DNA of 64,000 nt. Source: Limnohabitans planktonicus II-D5. GTDB lineage: Bacteria > Pseudomonadota > Gammaproteobacteria > Burkholderiales > Burkholderiaceae_C. Numbering within the stretch: the first letter of the stretch is position 1; every line of letters starts with the position of its first letter. Under the pieces are notes generated by a model that was given only the letters and a program-made list of their open reading frames with translations, was not told where the DNA came from and did not search any database. Of the stretch, positions 19,727 through 29,747 are shown piece by piece. The translations under genes and the position numbers were made by a program. The DNA is taken from contig NZ_LFYT02000011.1 in the NCBI RefSeq assembly GCF_001270065.2, forward strand, positions 1 to 64,000, in the 5' to 3' direction.

Positions 19727-20950
19727 TCAGGCCCTGACCGGGCTGTTGGCCTCATGCAAACGGATGTGACCGGCCAGCCAGACCGAGGCCACACTGGCCA
19801 CCACCCCCAAAAGCCCCGCCACCCAGTAATGGGTCAACTGCCCTTGTGCATCTCTGCCAATGATCAGACCCGAGACCATCGCCGCCAAACCCATGGCGGC
19901 CGACTGAACCGCTGAATTGAGGGTCATGAAGGTGCCCCGAAGGCGCGGCTCCACTGCCGAAGACACCAGCGCCATGCCAGGAATCATGCGGCCACTCATC
20001 AAGGTGAAAAACAGCGTGGAAATAGCCAGCAAGCCCGCCAGTGGCAATCCCTGAGACAAGGTGGTGGCCATCAGGGGCACCGCCACAGCCAGGGCCAGGC
20101 GTTGAAACACCACCACTTTGCCCGCGCGATCGGTCAATCGGCCAAAAAAACGCGAAGACAACAAGGTCGCGACCCCGCCCAGCAAATAGACCCAGGGCAC
20201 CTGATCGGGCCGCATGCCCGAGTTCGATTGCAGGTAAATCGTGATGTAGGGAATGACGGTGAAGCCGGCAAACATCATCAATGCCGACAAGGCAAAGGCT
20301 TTGAGGTGATTGGGCTCAGCCAGCACCTGCCCAATGCTGCGCCACACCGAAGTGCGTTGCGGGTGGTGCAGATGCGCATCCAGGTTCGGCAGCGTTTGCC
20401 AGGCCGCAAAACACAAAACCCCCACCAAGGCCGCAATGCCGAAGAAAGGTGCGTGCCAGCTCAGGTGCGCCGCCAAAAACAGCCCCAGCGGCACGCCTGC
20501 CACCGTGGACACGGAAAACGAGGTCATGACCACCCCCATGGCACGGCCACGCCGCTCAAAGGGGATCACATCGGCCACGATGGTTTGGGACAAAGCCGAC
20601 AAGACCCCGCCAAACAGCCCCGCAGCCACACGCGCCACCATGAGCCAGCCATAATCTGGTGCCAGACCACAGGCCAAAGTGGCCACGCCGAACAGGGCGT
20701 ACATGCTCAGCAACAAGCGCTTGCGGCTGAATTTGTCCACATAGGTGGCAGCCACCACCCCCGACACACCCGCAGACAAGGTGTAAGCCGATACCAGCAG
20801 ACCAAATTCTGCGTTGCTGATGCCAAACAACTCCGTGAACTGAGGCCCCAAAGGCATCATGATCATGAAATCAAGGATGTGGGTGAACTGGATGCCGGCC
20901 AGGGTCAGCAAGAGCCAAAGCTCTCGCCGAGGTGTTAATGATGCGGTCAT
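19727..20950 (-). CDS. MFS transporter, drug:H+ antiporter-1 (AraJ-like)
   Basis: The 407-residue protein has twelve predicted membrane helices. It contains the MFS loop 2-3 motif YVDKFSRKRLLL and the family-typical start TLAGIQFTHILDFMIMMPLG. Such DHA1 proteins export drugs, sugars or metabolites by proton antiport; the substrate is unknown. The ATG at 20950 is chosen; a TTG at 20968 would add six residues. It sits where rpoN is usually found next to hpf. Confidence 0.82.
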   Translation of the reverse strand: MTASLTPRRELWLLLTLAGIQFTHILDFMIMMPLGPQFTELFGISNAEFGLLVSAYTLSAGVSGVVAATYVDKFSRKRLLLSMYALFGVATLACGLAPDYGWLMVARVAAGLFGGVLSALSQTIVADVIPFERRGRAMGVVMTSFSVSTVAGVPLGLFLAAHLSWHAPFFGIAALVGVLCFAAWQTLPNLDAHLHHPQRTSVWRSIGQVLAEPNHLKAFALSALMMFAGFTVIPYITIYLQSNSGMRPDQVPWVYLLGGVATLLSSRFFGRLTDRAGKVVVFQRLALAVAVPLMATTLSQGLPLAGLLAISTLFFTLMSGRMIPGMALVSSAVEPRLRGTFMTLNSAVQSAAMGLAAMVSGLIIGRDAQGQLTHYWVAGLLGVVASVASVWLAGHIRLHEANSPVRA

Positions 20951-21025
20951 GGGAATGTGTTGGGTCAATCGAGGGAATCTAACACCCTCAGGACAAGACG
21001 CGAAAACACCGCCTGCTCACAGTGC

Positions 21026-21124
21026 GATAATCAAACCACATTTTTGGAGACCCCCACCGTGGAAACTACCCCGAGTCGGTAGCTTTCGAACGCATTGAGC
21101 ACCAACGCCCATCGTTCGAAAGCT
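21026..21124 (+). promoter_or_regulatory. corA leader: -10 candidate and 12-bp perfect inverted repeat
   Basis: GATAAT (21026-21031) is a plausible -10 box, giving a leader of roughly 145 nt. Inside it AGCTTTCGAACG (21081-21092) and CGTTCGAAAGCT (21113-21124) are exact complements around a 20-nt loop. No T-run follows, so this is not a simple terminator. A structured leader or a dimeric regulator site is possible. Confidence 0.5.
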
Positions 21125-21183
21125 GCAGCAAACCTTCGCCGCCCCTTTGAACTTTTGGCACCTGGCCATTTTTCGGATTCGCC

Positions 21184-22170
21184 ATGCTCAACATCTTCAC
21201 CCTCGTCAACGGCCGCCTCTTTCAAGAAGAGATCGAGTCGCTCGAAGAACTCTCCCGCTTCCAGCCCATCTGGGTCGACCTGGAGTCGCCCACCGTTGAA
21301 GAAAAACGCTGGATCAAACAATACTTCGGACTGTCGATCCCGGAAGATGCGATGGACGAGGACATTGAGGAATCGGCCCGCTTTTACGAAGAGGACAACG
21401 GCGAGTTGCACATCCGCTCGGACTTTTTGATCGCCGACGATGACGAGCCCCGCACCGTGCGCTGTGCTTTCATCTTGAACCAGCACAACGCCGACCTGAA
21501 AAGCCAGGGCGTGCTTTTTTCAATCCACGACGAGGACGTGCCGGTGTTTCGCCTGCTGCGCATGCGCGCACGCCGGGCACCCGGCCTGATCGAAGACGCC
21601 AAGGAAGTGCTGCTCAAGCTGTTTGACGCCGACGCCGAATATTCGGCCGACACGCTCGAAGGCATATACGACCAACTCGAAAAAGTGGGCAACACCGTGC
21701 TCTCCGGTGACGTGACGGACGCCATGGCCAGCGAAGTGCTGGGCGCGATTGCAAGACAAGAAGACATGAACGGGCGCATCCGCCGCAACGTGATGGACAC
21801 GCGTCGCGCCCTGAGCTTCATGATGCGCTCCAAAATGCTGAACGCCGAGCAGTTTGAAGACGCACGGCAGATCATGCGCGACATCGACTCGCTGGACTCG
21901 CACACCGCATTTTTGTTCGACAAGATCAACTTCTTGATGGACGCCACCGTTGGTTTCATCAACATCAACCAGAACAAAATCATCAAGATCTTCTCGGTGG
22001 CCAGCGTGGCCTTGCTGCCGCCCACCCTGATCGCCAGCGTGTACGGCATGAACTTCCAGTTCATGCCCGAGCTGTCGCAAAAATGGGGCTACCCCTACGC
22101 TTTGGTCTTGATGATCGCCAGCGCCGTGGTGCCCATGTGGTATTTCCGCAGGCGCGGTTGGCTCAAGTAA
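21184..22170 (+). CDS. corA: CorA-family magnesium/cobalt channel
   Basis: The 328-residue protein has a long acidic, helical cytosolic domain and two C-terminal membrane helices (about 272-292 and 302-322). The diagnostic selectivity-loop motif YGMN (287-290) lies at the end of the first helix, and the basic tail ends RRRGWLK. It forms pentameric Mg2+ channels in the inner membrane. The structured leader upstream may be relevant to its regulation. Confidence 0.95.
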   Translation: MLNIFTLVNGRLFQEEIESLEELSRFQPIWVDLESPTVEEKRWIKQYFGLSIPEDAMDEDIEESARFYEEDNGELHIRSDFLIADDDEPRTVRCAFILNQHNADLKSQGVLFSIHDEDVPVFRLLRMRARRAPGLIEDAKEVLLKLFDADAEYSADTLEGIYDQLEKVGNTVLSGDVTDAMASEVLGAIARQEDMNGRIRRNVMDTRRALSFMMRSKMLNAEQFEDARQIMRDIDSLDSHTAFLFDKINFLMDATVGFININQNKIIKIFSVASVALLPPTLIASVYGMNFQFMPELSQKWGYPYALVLMIASAVVPMWYFRRRGWLK

Positions 22171-22177
22171 AGCCCTC

Positions 22178-22939
22178 TCAAACGGGTGGGCGCTTGGCCA
22201 ACCACTGCGACAAAATGGCACGGCTGTAGCGGCTGGCCACCTCACGGATGAAGCGATTGAAATCGGCGTGCGCCGCGTCATCTGCGCGGTCCGATATGGT
22301 GCGCACAGCTGCAAACGGCACGCCATAGTCCCAGCACACCTGAGCCACCGCTGCGCCCTCCATCTCCACCGCCAACGCATCTGGCAAGGCTTGGCAAAGC
22401 GCCTGACTTTCGGCGTTGGTCGAGACAAAGCGGTCACCGCTGACGATCAAGCCCTGGTGTACCTTGGGCGAACTCAGTTGAAACTGGGCCAAGGTATCAG
22501 GGCCCAAATGCCACTCAGCCGACTGAAGCACCTGCTGCGCGGCCTCGGCCAGTTGGGCCGACAAAGCGGCATCGGCCTCAAAAAGAGCCCGACCATACAG
22601 TGGCACCTCGTGCCTGGGAAACAGTGGCGAGGCATCCATGTCGTGCTGAACCAAGCCGCTGGCCACCACCACATCGCCCACGCTCACCCCCGGACCCAAT
22701 CCACCCGCCACGCCGGTGAACACCAGCGCATCCACCCCAAAGCGCTCCAGCATCACCGTGGCGGTGGTGGCCGCGGCCACTTTGCCGATGCGCGAGAGCA
22801 CCGCCACGACCGCATAACCTTGCCATTGCCCCACCCAAAAGTCGCGCCCCGCCACCACCACCCGCTGCTCATCGGGCATATCGGCCAGCACAGCGGCCAG
22901 CTCTTCGTGCAGGGCACTCATGATGCCGATCACCGCCAT
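22178..22939 (-). CDS. mtnN: 5'-methylthioadenosine/S-adenosylhomocysteine nucleosidase family
   Basis: This 253-residue phosphorylase-superfamily protein begins MAVIGIMSALHEEL, as MtnN proteins do. It has the ribose-binding stretch FTGVAGGLGPGVSVGDVVV, DMDASPLFPRHEVP, the substrate-binding VEMEGAAVAQVC and the catalytic-aspartate segment RTISDRADDAAHADF. It would cleave adenine from MTA and SAH in the methionine/methyl cycle. It ends 8 bp from the corA stop (convergent). Some relatives act on other nucleosides, so exact substrate is inferred. Confidence 0.85.
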   Translation of the reverse strand: MAVIGIMSALHEELAAVLADMPDEQRVVVAGRDFWVGQWQGYAVVAVLSRIGKVAAATTATVMLERFGVDALVFTGVAGGLGPGVSVGDVVVASGLVQHDMDASPLFPRHEVPLYGRALFEADAALSAQLAEAAQQVLQSAEWHLGPDTLAQFQLSSPKVHQGLIVSGDRFVSTNAESQALCQALPDALAVEMEGAAVAQVCWDYGVPFAAVRTISDRADDAAHADFNRFIREVASRYSRAILSQWLAKRPPV

Positions 22940-23048
22940 GGATCATCCTTTGTTCTGTGCATCACAAACAGGCGTCAAAATGAAAACGGCCACAAGAGAA
23001 CCTGCGGCCGCCAAACTCAGCCCCGGCACATCCCGGGGCAGTTCAACT

Positions 23049-24731
23049 TCAAGCTTTATTGCGCAACTCACGCCGCAAGATTTTGCCCACAGGCGTTTTG
23101 GGCAACTCGGAGCGGAACTCGATCACGCGAGGCTGTTTGTAAGCGGTCATGTTCTCTCGGCAATAGGCCATGATTTGCTCAGCGGTCAAAGCTGGGTCTT
23201 TCTTGACCACCACCAACTTCACGGTCTCACCGGTTTTTTCGTCGGGCACCCCGATGGCCGCGCATTCGAGCACGCCTGGGCAAGCCGAAGCAACTTCCTC
23301 GACCTCATTGGGGTAGACGTTGAAGCCACTGACCAAAATCATGTCTTTCTTGCGGTCAACAATCTTGAAGAAGCCGCGCTCATCCATGGTGCCCACATCG
23401 CCCGACTTGAAATAACCATCGGCTGTCATGACCTTGGCGGTCTCGTCTGGACGCTGCCAGTAACCCGCCATGACCTGAGGGCCTTTGATGGCGATCTCGC
23501 CAGGCATCCCCAGAGCGGTCACTTCCTGACCATCGTCGTCGAGCAACTTCATCCAGGTGCCGGGAATGGGCACACCAATCGTGCCGGTGAACTCGGTGCT
23601 GGTCGTTGGGTTACAGCTGGCCGATGGGCTGGTTTCGGACAAACCGTAGCCTTCGCAAATCGGGCAACCTGTTTTCTCCAGCCAGAGCTTGGCCACGCTC
23701 GGCGTCACAGCCGTACCCCCGCCCAATGACACTTTCAGGTTGGACCAATCGACCGTGCCGAAATCCGGGTGATTGGCCAGTCCGTTGAACAAGGTGTTCA
23801 CGGCCGGAAAGCTGTGGAAAGTGTGCGTGGACAGCTCTTTGAGGACCGCTGGCAAGTCGCGCGGATTAGGGATCAGTATGGTTTTGCCCCCCATGCGCAA
23901 ACCCAGCATCATGTTCACCGTGAAAGCGAAGATGTGGTACAGCGGCAAAGCGCACACCGAGGTGGCCTGCTGCCCGGCCGGAATGCGCTTCATGACGGGC
24001 TCGTTCCAGGCCTCAGACTGCAGCACGTTGGCAATCACGTTGCGGTGCAGGAGCACGGCCCCCTTGGACACGCCCGTGGTGCCGCCGGTGTACTGCAACA
24101 CAGCGATGTCGTCAGGCGACAAATCGGGCTTGCGAAAAGCCTGCTGACGACCTTGACTCGTTGCATCATTGAATCTGACGGCTTGGGGCAAGTTGAAGCT
24201 TGGCACCATCTTCTTGACATTGCGGACCACGTAGTTGACCAGGCTGCCTTTGAGCAGGCCCAAACGATCGCCCATGGAAGCCAGCACCACATGCTGCACT
24301 GGGGTTTGGGCGATGCATTTTTCCAGTGTTGCAGCAAAGTTTTCGATGATCACAATCGCCTTGGCACCGGAGTCCTTGAGCTGGTGCTCCAGTTCGCGGG
24401 CGGTGTACAGGGGGTTGACGTTGACCACCACCAAACCGGCCCGCAAGATGGCTGCCACAGCCATCGGATACTGGGGCACATTGGGCATCATGATGGCGAC
24501 GCGGTCACCTTTGATCAAACCCAGAGACTGCAAATAAGCGGCCAGGCCTAAGCTTTCTTGGTCGACCTGGGCAAAGCTGAAATCTTTACCCATGAAACTG
24601 TAGGCTGCGCGGTCTGCAAATTTTGAAAAACTCTCATCCATCAAACCGACCAGGGAGTTGTATTGGGTCGGATCAATGTCGGCCGGGACGCCTTCGGGGT
24701 AACTGTTCAACCAAACGGGATTCAGGTTCAT
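23049..24731 (-). CDS. fadD: Long-chain fatty acid-CoA ligase
   Basis: The 560-residue AMP-forming ligase activates fatty acids to acyl-CoA. The AMP-binding motif YTGGTTGVSKGA is near residue 215, GYGLSETSP near 345, and the fatty-acyl-CoA ligase signature includes GYFKSGDVGTMDERGFFKIVDRKKDMI near 440. The C-terminal catalytic lysine lies in ELPKTPVGKILRREL. Length matches E. coli FadD (561 aa). It stands alone, but beta-oxidation genes occur 20 kb away in the window. Confidence 0.94.
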   Translation of the reverse strand: MNLNPVWLNSYPEGVPADIDPTQYNSLVGLMDESFSKFADRAAYSFMGKDFSFAQVDQESLGLAAYLQSLGLIKGDRVAIMMPNVPQYPMAVAAILRAGLVVVNVNPLYTARELEHQLKDSGAKAIVIIENFAATLEKCIAQTPVQHVVLASMGDRLGLLKGSLVNYVVRNVKKMVPSFNLPQAVRFNDATSQGRQQAFRKPDLSPDDIAVLQYTGGTTGVSKGAVLLHRNVIANVLQSEAWNEPVMKRIPAGQQATSVCALPLYHIFAFTVNMMLGLRMGGKTILIPNPRDLPAVLKELSTHTFHSFPAVNTLFNGLANHPDFGTVDWSNLKVSLGGGTAVTPSVAKLWLEKTGCPICEGYGLSETSPSASCNPTTSTEFTGTIGVPIPGTWMKLLDDDGQEVTALGMPGEIAIKGPQVMAGYWQRPDETAKVMTADGYFKSGDVGTMDERGFFKIVDRKKDMILVSGFNVYPNEVEEVASACPGVLECAAIGVPDEKTGETVKLVVVKKDPALTAEQIMAYCRENMTAYKQPRVIEFRSELPKTPVGKILRRELRNKA

Positions 24732-24809
24732 ATAGGGTTCTCCTGAGAGTCAGTCTAACCCACAACTGACGACAAACTGACTCTCGAAAATACTGGATTT
24801 CCCGAGTAC

Positions 24810-25700
24810 TCATTCCAATGACTGCGTCCAATGGGCGTCGTCCTTTGCACGGCGAAAGAACCATGCATAAAAAATCAAGCCACCCACCGCAACGGACGCC
24901 AAAGAAAAGACCGGATCGTAGGTCACTGAAGTGAAGAAGGCAGAGGCGGGCAAAGACGAGTCTTCGTAGCCAAAGCACACGACAAGAAAAAAGTTATTGG
25001 CTGTGTGCAGCCCTATGGAAAGTTCAAGACCAGCATCTCGCAGGGCCACCAGCGCAAGCAACAAACCCATGACGAAATAAGTGATTGCCATGATGCCCAT
25101 GCCATGCACGACGGCTTCAGGATTCAACAAGTGTGGAATTGCAAAGACTATCCCACTGAGCACAGCTGGGACAACAGGTTTGCGAAAGATGCGCCCCATG
25201 GCTTGCAAAAAATACCCCCTGAAAAACAACTCCTCCGCTGCACACTGCAGCGGCGTGAGCAGCAGTGCCAGCACCAGAAAAAGAACCCAACGTTGAAACT
25301 CAAAACTCCAAACATAACGCGCGGGGTACAGCGCACTTTCAAGCAACACCCCTGTGAGCAGGATTGCACCCCAAACGGCACCGCCTTGAAACATCCTGCT
25401 CCAAGAGATTGCCTTGCGGGTGGTGACCAATGTGCGCAAGGGTCTTCGGTGCAAAAAAACATGAACAATCAGTACCCCCAACAACAGCATCATCAGGCTC
25501 GCGTTGAGTGCCAAATATTCACGCGCAGTCCCCAAGGGCAGGCTACCGACCACCCAATACACCAGGCCACCACCCAGCAGCCACACCATGGTGATGAGAA
25601 ACACACCCAAGGTGTAACGCCACCTCCCGTTGAGCCCACTGTCGGTTAACGAAAAGAAAGCGGCGGCTGAAGCACGTAGCGTCACAGGGTGATGAACCAT
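24810..25700 (-). CDS. CPBP-family intramembrane glutamic protease
   Basis: This 296-residue polytopic protein shows the CPBP (CaaX/Abi) signature: AAEELFFRGYFLQ (motif 1, paired glutamates and arginine), AIPHLLNP (motif 2 histidine) and LHTANNFFL (motif 3). Family members cleave peptides within the membrane and include bacteriocin self-immunity and prenyl-protein proteases. No bacteriocin or prenylated-protein gene is adjacent, so the role is unknown. It is preceded by the 165-bp repeat element at 25845-26010. Confidence 0.85.
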   Translation of the reverse strand: MVHHPVTLRASAAAFFSLTDSGLNGRWRYTLGVFLITMVWLLGGGLVYWVVGSLPLGTAREYLALNASLMMLLLGVLIVHVFLHRRPLRTLVTTRKAISWSRMFQGGAVWGAILLTGVLLESALYPARYVWSFEFQRWVLFLVLALLLTPLQCAAEELFFRGYFLQAMGRIFRKPVVPAVLSGIVFAIPHLLNPEAVVHGMGIMAITYFVMGLLLALVALRDAGLELSIGLHTANNFFLVVCFGYEDSSLPASAFFTSVTYDPVFSLASVAVGGLIFYAWFFRRAKDDAHWTQSLE

Positions 25701-25844
25701 GAATCAGGTATCCATACAAAAAGTCATTCAAAGGCGACGCGGCAGTCCGCGTCAACATCCGTCAATTTTATGATTCTGAAAATACACAAAAACATTGAAT
25801 AACCTGATCAGACAAACGAGTGACACCCCGTTTTTCAATCATTG

Positions 25845-26010
25845 TTGTTTCGGCCCTGTGAAGTTTTCAATGCTCAAAAGTGTTGATAGGGTCGGCGGTC
25901 GAAGACCCCGACATGGGCCTGTGACGAAACCCATGTTGTCGGACTCTGCGAGTAACGACCTGCGAGATGACATGTCTCACACCTTTCAAACTTCAGCGTG
26001 CCGGATCCAT
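25845..26010. mobile_element. GTAGGTCGG element, locus 2: complete 166-bp copy with terminal inverted repeats
   Basis: The left terminus TTGTTTCGGCCCTGTGAAG and right terminus CTTCAGCGTGCCGGATCCAT are imperfect inverted complements. Between them lies one core hairpin (GGGTCGGCGGTCGAAGAC to CGAGTAACGACCTGC) whose stem extends inwards through CATGGG/CCCATG. It carries no coding sequence, as in MITE or REP-type elements. It sits between the CPBP gene and the pntB terminator (25701-26061) and nothing else is seen in that gap. Confidence 0.85.
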
Positions 26011-26014
26011 AGGC

Positions 26015-26043
26015 CCAAAAAAAGGGGCCAGATGGCCCCTTTA
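26015..26043 (-). terminator. Rho-independent terminator after pntB
   Basis: Read on the minus strand, AAAGGGGCCATCTGGCCCCT folds as a strong G+C stem followed by a long T-run and then GGGCCT. It is 19 bp beyond the pntB stop, directly next to the repeat element at 25845-26010. Confidence 0.85.
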
Positions 26044-26061
26044 ATGCGTACAGCGGATGTG

Positions 26062-27480
26062 TCAAGCCTTCAAAGCCATCAGCACTTCATCCAGCATCTT
26101 CTTGGCATCACCAAACAGCATGCGGTTGTTCTCTTTGTAAAAAAGCGGATTGTCCACCCCCGCGTAGCCGCTGGCCATGGAGCGCTTCATGACGATGCTG
26201 GTGCGGGCCTTCCAGACTTCGAGCACCGGCATGCCAGCGATCGGGCTGGTCGGGTCGTCTTGGGCGGCCGGGTTCACGATGTCGTTGGCACCGATCACAA
26301 TGGCCACATCGGTGTCCGGAAAGTCGTCGTTGAGTTCGTCCATCTCGAACACGATGTCGTAAGGCACTTTGGCCTCGGCCAGCAAGACGTTCATGTGGCC
26401 GGGCATGCGGCCCGCTACGGGGTGGATGCCAAAGCGCACGTTCACGCCTTTTTCACGCAGTGTCTTGGTGATTTCAAACACCGTGTGCTGGGCTTGGGCC
26501 ACCGCCATGCCGTAGCCGGGCACCACAATCACGTTCTTGGCGTCGCGCAACATTTCGGCGGTCTCAGCGGCCAAGATGGGGCTGACTTCACCTTGCGGCT
26601 CGGCCGCTTCGCCCGTGGGCTTGGGCGCAGCCGCCGTGGTGCCAAAGCCCCCGGCGATCACGCTGATGAAGCTGCGGTTCATGGCGTTGCACATGATGTA
26701 CGACAAAATCGCACCACTGGAGCCCACCAAGGCACCGATCACGATCAACAAGTCATTGGAGAGCATGAAGCCCGTGGCCGCTGCGGCCCAGCCCGAATAG
26801 CTGTTGAGCATGGACACCACCACCGGCATGTCCGCGCCGCCAATGGCCATGACCATGTGGATACCAAACAGCAAAGCGATGATGGTCATGATGATCAAGG
26901 GCACCATGCCGTCTTGCACGGTGTGGGCGTTCATGAACTCACGGCCAAAGTAAATGACCGCAATCAAACCCACCAGATTGAGCCAGTGGCGGGCGGGCAG
27001 CAGCAAGGGGCTGCCGCCGATGCGGCCAGACAACTTGCCAAACGCAGCCACCGAACCCGAGAAAGTCACCGCGCCGATGAAGATGCCGATGTAGATTTCA
27101 CCCGCGTGGATAGCGTGCGCTGCGCTGTCCAAATTCTTGGAAGCTTCGGGGTCCACATAGGTGGCGTAACCGACCAGCGCCGCCGCCATGCCGACCATGC
27201 TGTGCATGAGCGCCACCAGCTCGGGCATTTGCGTCATCTGCACTTTGCGCGCAGCGTACAAACCGATGATCGCGCCCACCAGCATGGCACCCACGATCAT
27301 GGGAATGCCCTCGGCCGTGACTTGCGGGCCAAAGATGGTGGCCAGCACGGCCAGGCTCATGCCGATCATGCCGTAGAGGTTGCCGCGCCGTGCGGTTTCC
27401 TGGTTGGACAAACCGCCCAGGCTGAGAATGAAAAGAATGGTCGCGCCGATGTAGGCGACCGTGGCCAAGCTTGAGTTCAT
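26062..27480 (-). CDS. pntB: NAD(P) transhydrogenase subunit beta
   Basis: The 472-residue subunit has about nine membrane helices in its first 270 residues and a C-terminal NADP(H)-binding domain ([15 protein letters not shown] near 310, then [14 protein letters not shown]). With PntA it uses the proton gradient to transfer hydride from NADH to NADP+. The start at 27480 ([10 protein letters not shown]) is preceded by AAAGAGACCC; an ATG six codons upstream is an alternative. It follows pntA by 57 bp. Confidence 0.95.
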   Translation of the reverse strand: MNSSLATVAYIGATILFILSLGGLSNQETARRGNLYGMIGMSLAVLATIFGPQVTAEGIPMIVGAMLVGAIIGLYAARKVQMTQMPELVALMHSMVGMAAALVGYATYVDPEASKNLDSAAHAIHAGEIYIGIFIGAVTFSGSVAAFGKLSGRIGGSPLLLPARHWLNLVGLIAVIYFGREFMNAHTVQDGMVPLIIMTIIALLFGIHMVMAIGGADMPVVVSMLNSYSGWAAAATGFMLSNDLLIVIGALVGSSGAILSYIMCNAMNRSFISVIAGGFGTTAAAPKPTGEAAEPQGEVSPILAAETAEMLRDAKNVIVVPGYGMAVAQAQHTVFEITKTLREKGVNVRFGIHPVAGRMPGHMNVLLAEAKVPYDIVFEMDELNDDFPDTDVAIVIGANDIVNPAAQDDPTSPIAGMPVLEVWKARTSIVMKRSMASGYAGVDNPLFYKENNRMLFGDAKKMLDEVLMALKA

Positions 27481-27537
27481 AAGGGTCTCTTTTATCAATC
27501 GGTCGGGTACAGAGCTAAAGATCTGTCCCCGAAGTCA

Positions 27538-29109
27538 TTACTTGCGAAACATCGCCAGCATGCGCTGGGTGACAGCAAAGCCGCCAAACATGTTGATGGC
27601 CGTGAGCACCAGCGCCAATGCGGCCAAAATGCCAATCAGCGTGTTGGGCCGTCCGGCCGCAGCCAAAGGCGAAATCTGCACCAGTGCACCGATGGCGATG
27701 ATGGAGCTGATCGCGTTGGTCACGCTCATGAGCGGGGTGTGCAAAGCGGGCTTGACGTTCCAGACCACCATGTAGCCCACAAAGCAGGCCAACACAAACA
27801 CCGTGAAGTGCGACAGGAAGGCCGCTGGCGCATACGCGCCCACCAGCACCAGCAGCACAGCGGCGACCGCCGACACGATGAGCAACTGGCCCACGGGCAT
27901 GGGGCCCGATGGCTCGCCATGGCCGTGGCCTTTTTTGGCGGCAGGTGCGGCAGCGGGCTTGGGTGCAGGCTTGGGAGCCACCACCAATGGCGGCGCAGGC
28001 CAGGTGATTTCACCGTCCTTGATGACCGTCAGGCCGCGAATCGCATCGTCTTCCATGTTGACGTTGATCACGCCGTCTTTGGTCTTGCACAGCTCTTCGG
28101 TCAGGCGGAACAAATTGGTGCCGTACAGCGTGGACGACTGGCGCGCCATGCGCGAGGCCAGATCGGTGTAACCGACGATGGTCACGCCGTGCTTGACCAC
28201 GGCTTTGCCGGGCTCAGTCAGTTCGCAGTTGCCGCCTTGCTCTGCGGCCATGTCCACGATCACGCTGCCGGGCTTCATGCTTTGCACCATCTCGGCGGTG
28301 ATCAGCTTGGGTGCGGGCTTGCCGGGAATCAGCGCGGTGGTGATGATGATGTCGCACTCTTTGGCTTGTTTGGCGTACATCTCGCGCTGCGCGGCCTGGA
28401 AGCCTTCGCTCATGACCTTGGCGTAACCGCCGCCGCCCGAGCCTTCTTCTTCGTAGTCCACCTTGACGAACTCACCACCCAGCGACACAACCTGATCGGC
28501 CACTTCGGCGCGGGTGTCGTTGGCGCGCACAATGGCCCCCAAACTGGCGGCCGCGCCAATGGCGGCGAGTCCTGCCACACCGGCACCGGCGATGAACACT
28601 TTGGCGGGGGGCACTTTGCCCGCAGCCGTGATCTGGCCGTTGAAGAAACGGCCAAAGGCGTTGGCCGCTTCGACCACAGCGCGGTAACCGCTGACACCGG
28701 CCATCGAGGTCAGGGCGTCCATCTTCTGGGCGCGGCTGAGCGTGCGGGGCAGCGCGTCAATCGACAGCGCCGTGACCTTTTTGGCCGCGAGCTGCTGCAT
28801 CAAATCGGGGTTTTGGGCGGGCCACAGAAAGCCGATCAAGGTCTGGCCTTCGTGCATCAAAGCCACTTCATCGGCAGTGGGGGCACGCACCTTGAAAACG
28901 ATGTCACTGCCGCTCCATAGCGCAGCGGCGTTGGGTGCAATGGTGGCACCGGCTTCGACGTATGCGTCGTCAGACAGATCAGCCAGCTCACCAGCACCAC
29001 CTTCCACCGCCACATCAAAGCCAAGTTTGACCAGTTTGGTCACCACATCGGGCACAGTGGCCACACGTTTTTCACCGGGGTATATCTCTTTCGGCACGCC
29101 TATGCGCAT
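27538..29109 (-). CDS. pntA: NAD(P) transhydrogenase subunit alpha
   Basis: The 523-residue protein combines the NAD(H)-binding domain I ([20 protein letters not shown] at the start, [14 protein letters not shown] near 172) with a C-terminal membrane domain of about four helices (residues ~410-510). A Pro/Ala/Lys/His-rich linker ([19 protein letters not shown]) joins them. This is the single-chain E. coli-type alpha subunit; some bacteria split it into PntAA and PntAB. It is the first gene of pntAB. Confidence 0.95.
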   Translation of the reverse strand: MRIGVPKEIYPGEKRVATVPDVVTKLVKLGFDVAVEGGAGELADLSDDAYVEAGATIAPNAAALWSGSDIVFKVRAPTADEVALMHEGQTLIGFLWPAQNPDLMQQLAAKKVTALSIDALPRTLSRAQKMDALTSMAGVSGYRAVVEAANAFGRFFNGQITAAGKVPPAKVFIAGAGVAGLAAIGAAASLGAIVRANDTRAEVADQVVSLGGEFVKVDYEEEGSGGGGYAKVMSEGFQAAQREMYAKQAKECDIIITTALIPGKPAPKLITAEMVQSMKPGSVIVDMAAEQGGNCELTEPGKAVVKHGVTIVGYTDLASRMARQSSTLYGTNLFRLTEELCKTKDGVINVNMEDDAIRGLTVIKDGEITWPAPPLVVAPKPAPKPAAAPAAKKGHGHGEPSGPMPVGQLLIVSAVAAVLLVLVGAYAPAAFLSHFTVFVLACFVGYMVVWNVKPALHTPLMSVTNAISSIIAIGALVQISPLAAAGRPNTLIGILAALALVLTAINMFGGFAVTQRMLAMFRK

Positions 29110-29252
29110 GGTTTATCTCCTGAAATAATGAAACCGCTGGACCTGCTCATGGTGAAGCACAAGTCAACCAGACAATATAAACCGAAAGTCAGAGCACCCT
29201 CCCCCTGACTACCCCGGGCATACCCTGATATGTTCAAAACGATAATCATCCC

Positions 29253-29747
29253 ATGGACACACGCTGGAAACCCAATGTCACCGTCGCCGCCATCATCGAG
29301 CGTGATGGCCGCTACCTGCTGATTGAAGAACACACCCAGGAAGGCTTGCGCCTGAACAACCCTGCGGGGCACCTGGACCCGGGTGAATCACCCGCCGAAG
29401 GCTGCGCCCGCGAGGCCCTGGAAGAAACCGCTCACCCCTTCACCCCTACGGCCCTGGTGGGGGTTTACCTTTCGCGCTTTCAGCGTCCGGCCACCGGCGA
29501 AGACATCACGTACTTGAGGATGGCCTTTTGTGGCTCCATTGGCGACATGCAAGCCGACAGACCCCTGGACAGCGGCATCGTGCGCACCCTCTGGATGACC
29601 CCCGAGGAAATCCGAGACAGTGCAGCGCGACACCGCAGCCCACTGGTTTTGCGCTGCATCGAAGACCATCTGGCAGGGCAGCGCTACCCCTTGGCCCTGA
29701 TCTACACAGACGACGCTGTCGCTGGACTGCCCAACTTGATGGGATGA
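29253..29747 (+). CDS. NUDIX hydrolase, NudJ-like
   Basis: The 164-residue protein carries a complete NUDIX box at about 39-61, reading GHLDPGESPAEGCAREALEE then TAH. The start, TRWKPNVTVAAIIERDGRYLLIEE, resembles NudJ-type phosphatases acting on HMP-PP and nucleoside di/triphosphates. Its stop codon overlaps the start of the TauE/SafE gene (ATGA), indicating translational coupling. The exact substrate is not deducible. Confidence 0.85.
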   Translation: MDTRWKPNVTVAAIIERDGRYLLIEEHTQEGLRLNNPAGHLDPGESPAEGCAREALEETAHPFTPTALVGVYLSRFQRPATGEDITYLRMAFCGSIGDMQADRPLDSGIVRTLWMTPEEIRDSAARHRSPLVLRCIEDHLAGQRYPLALIYTDDAVAGLPNLMG

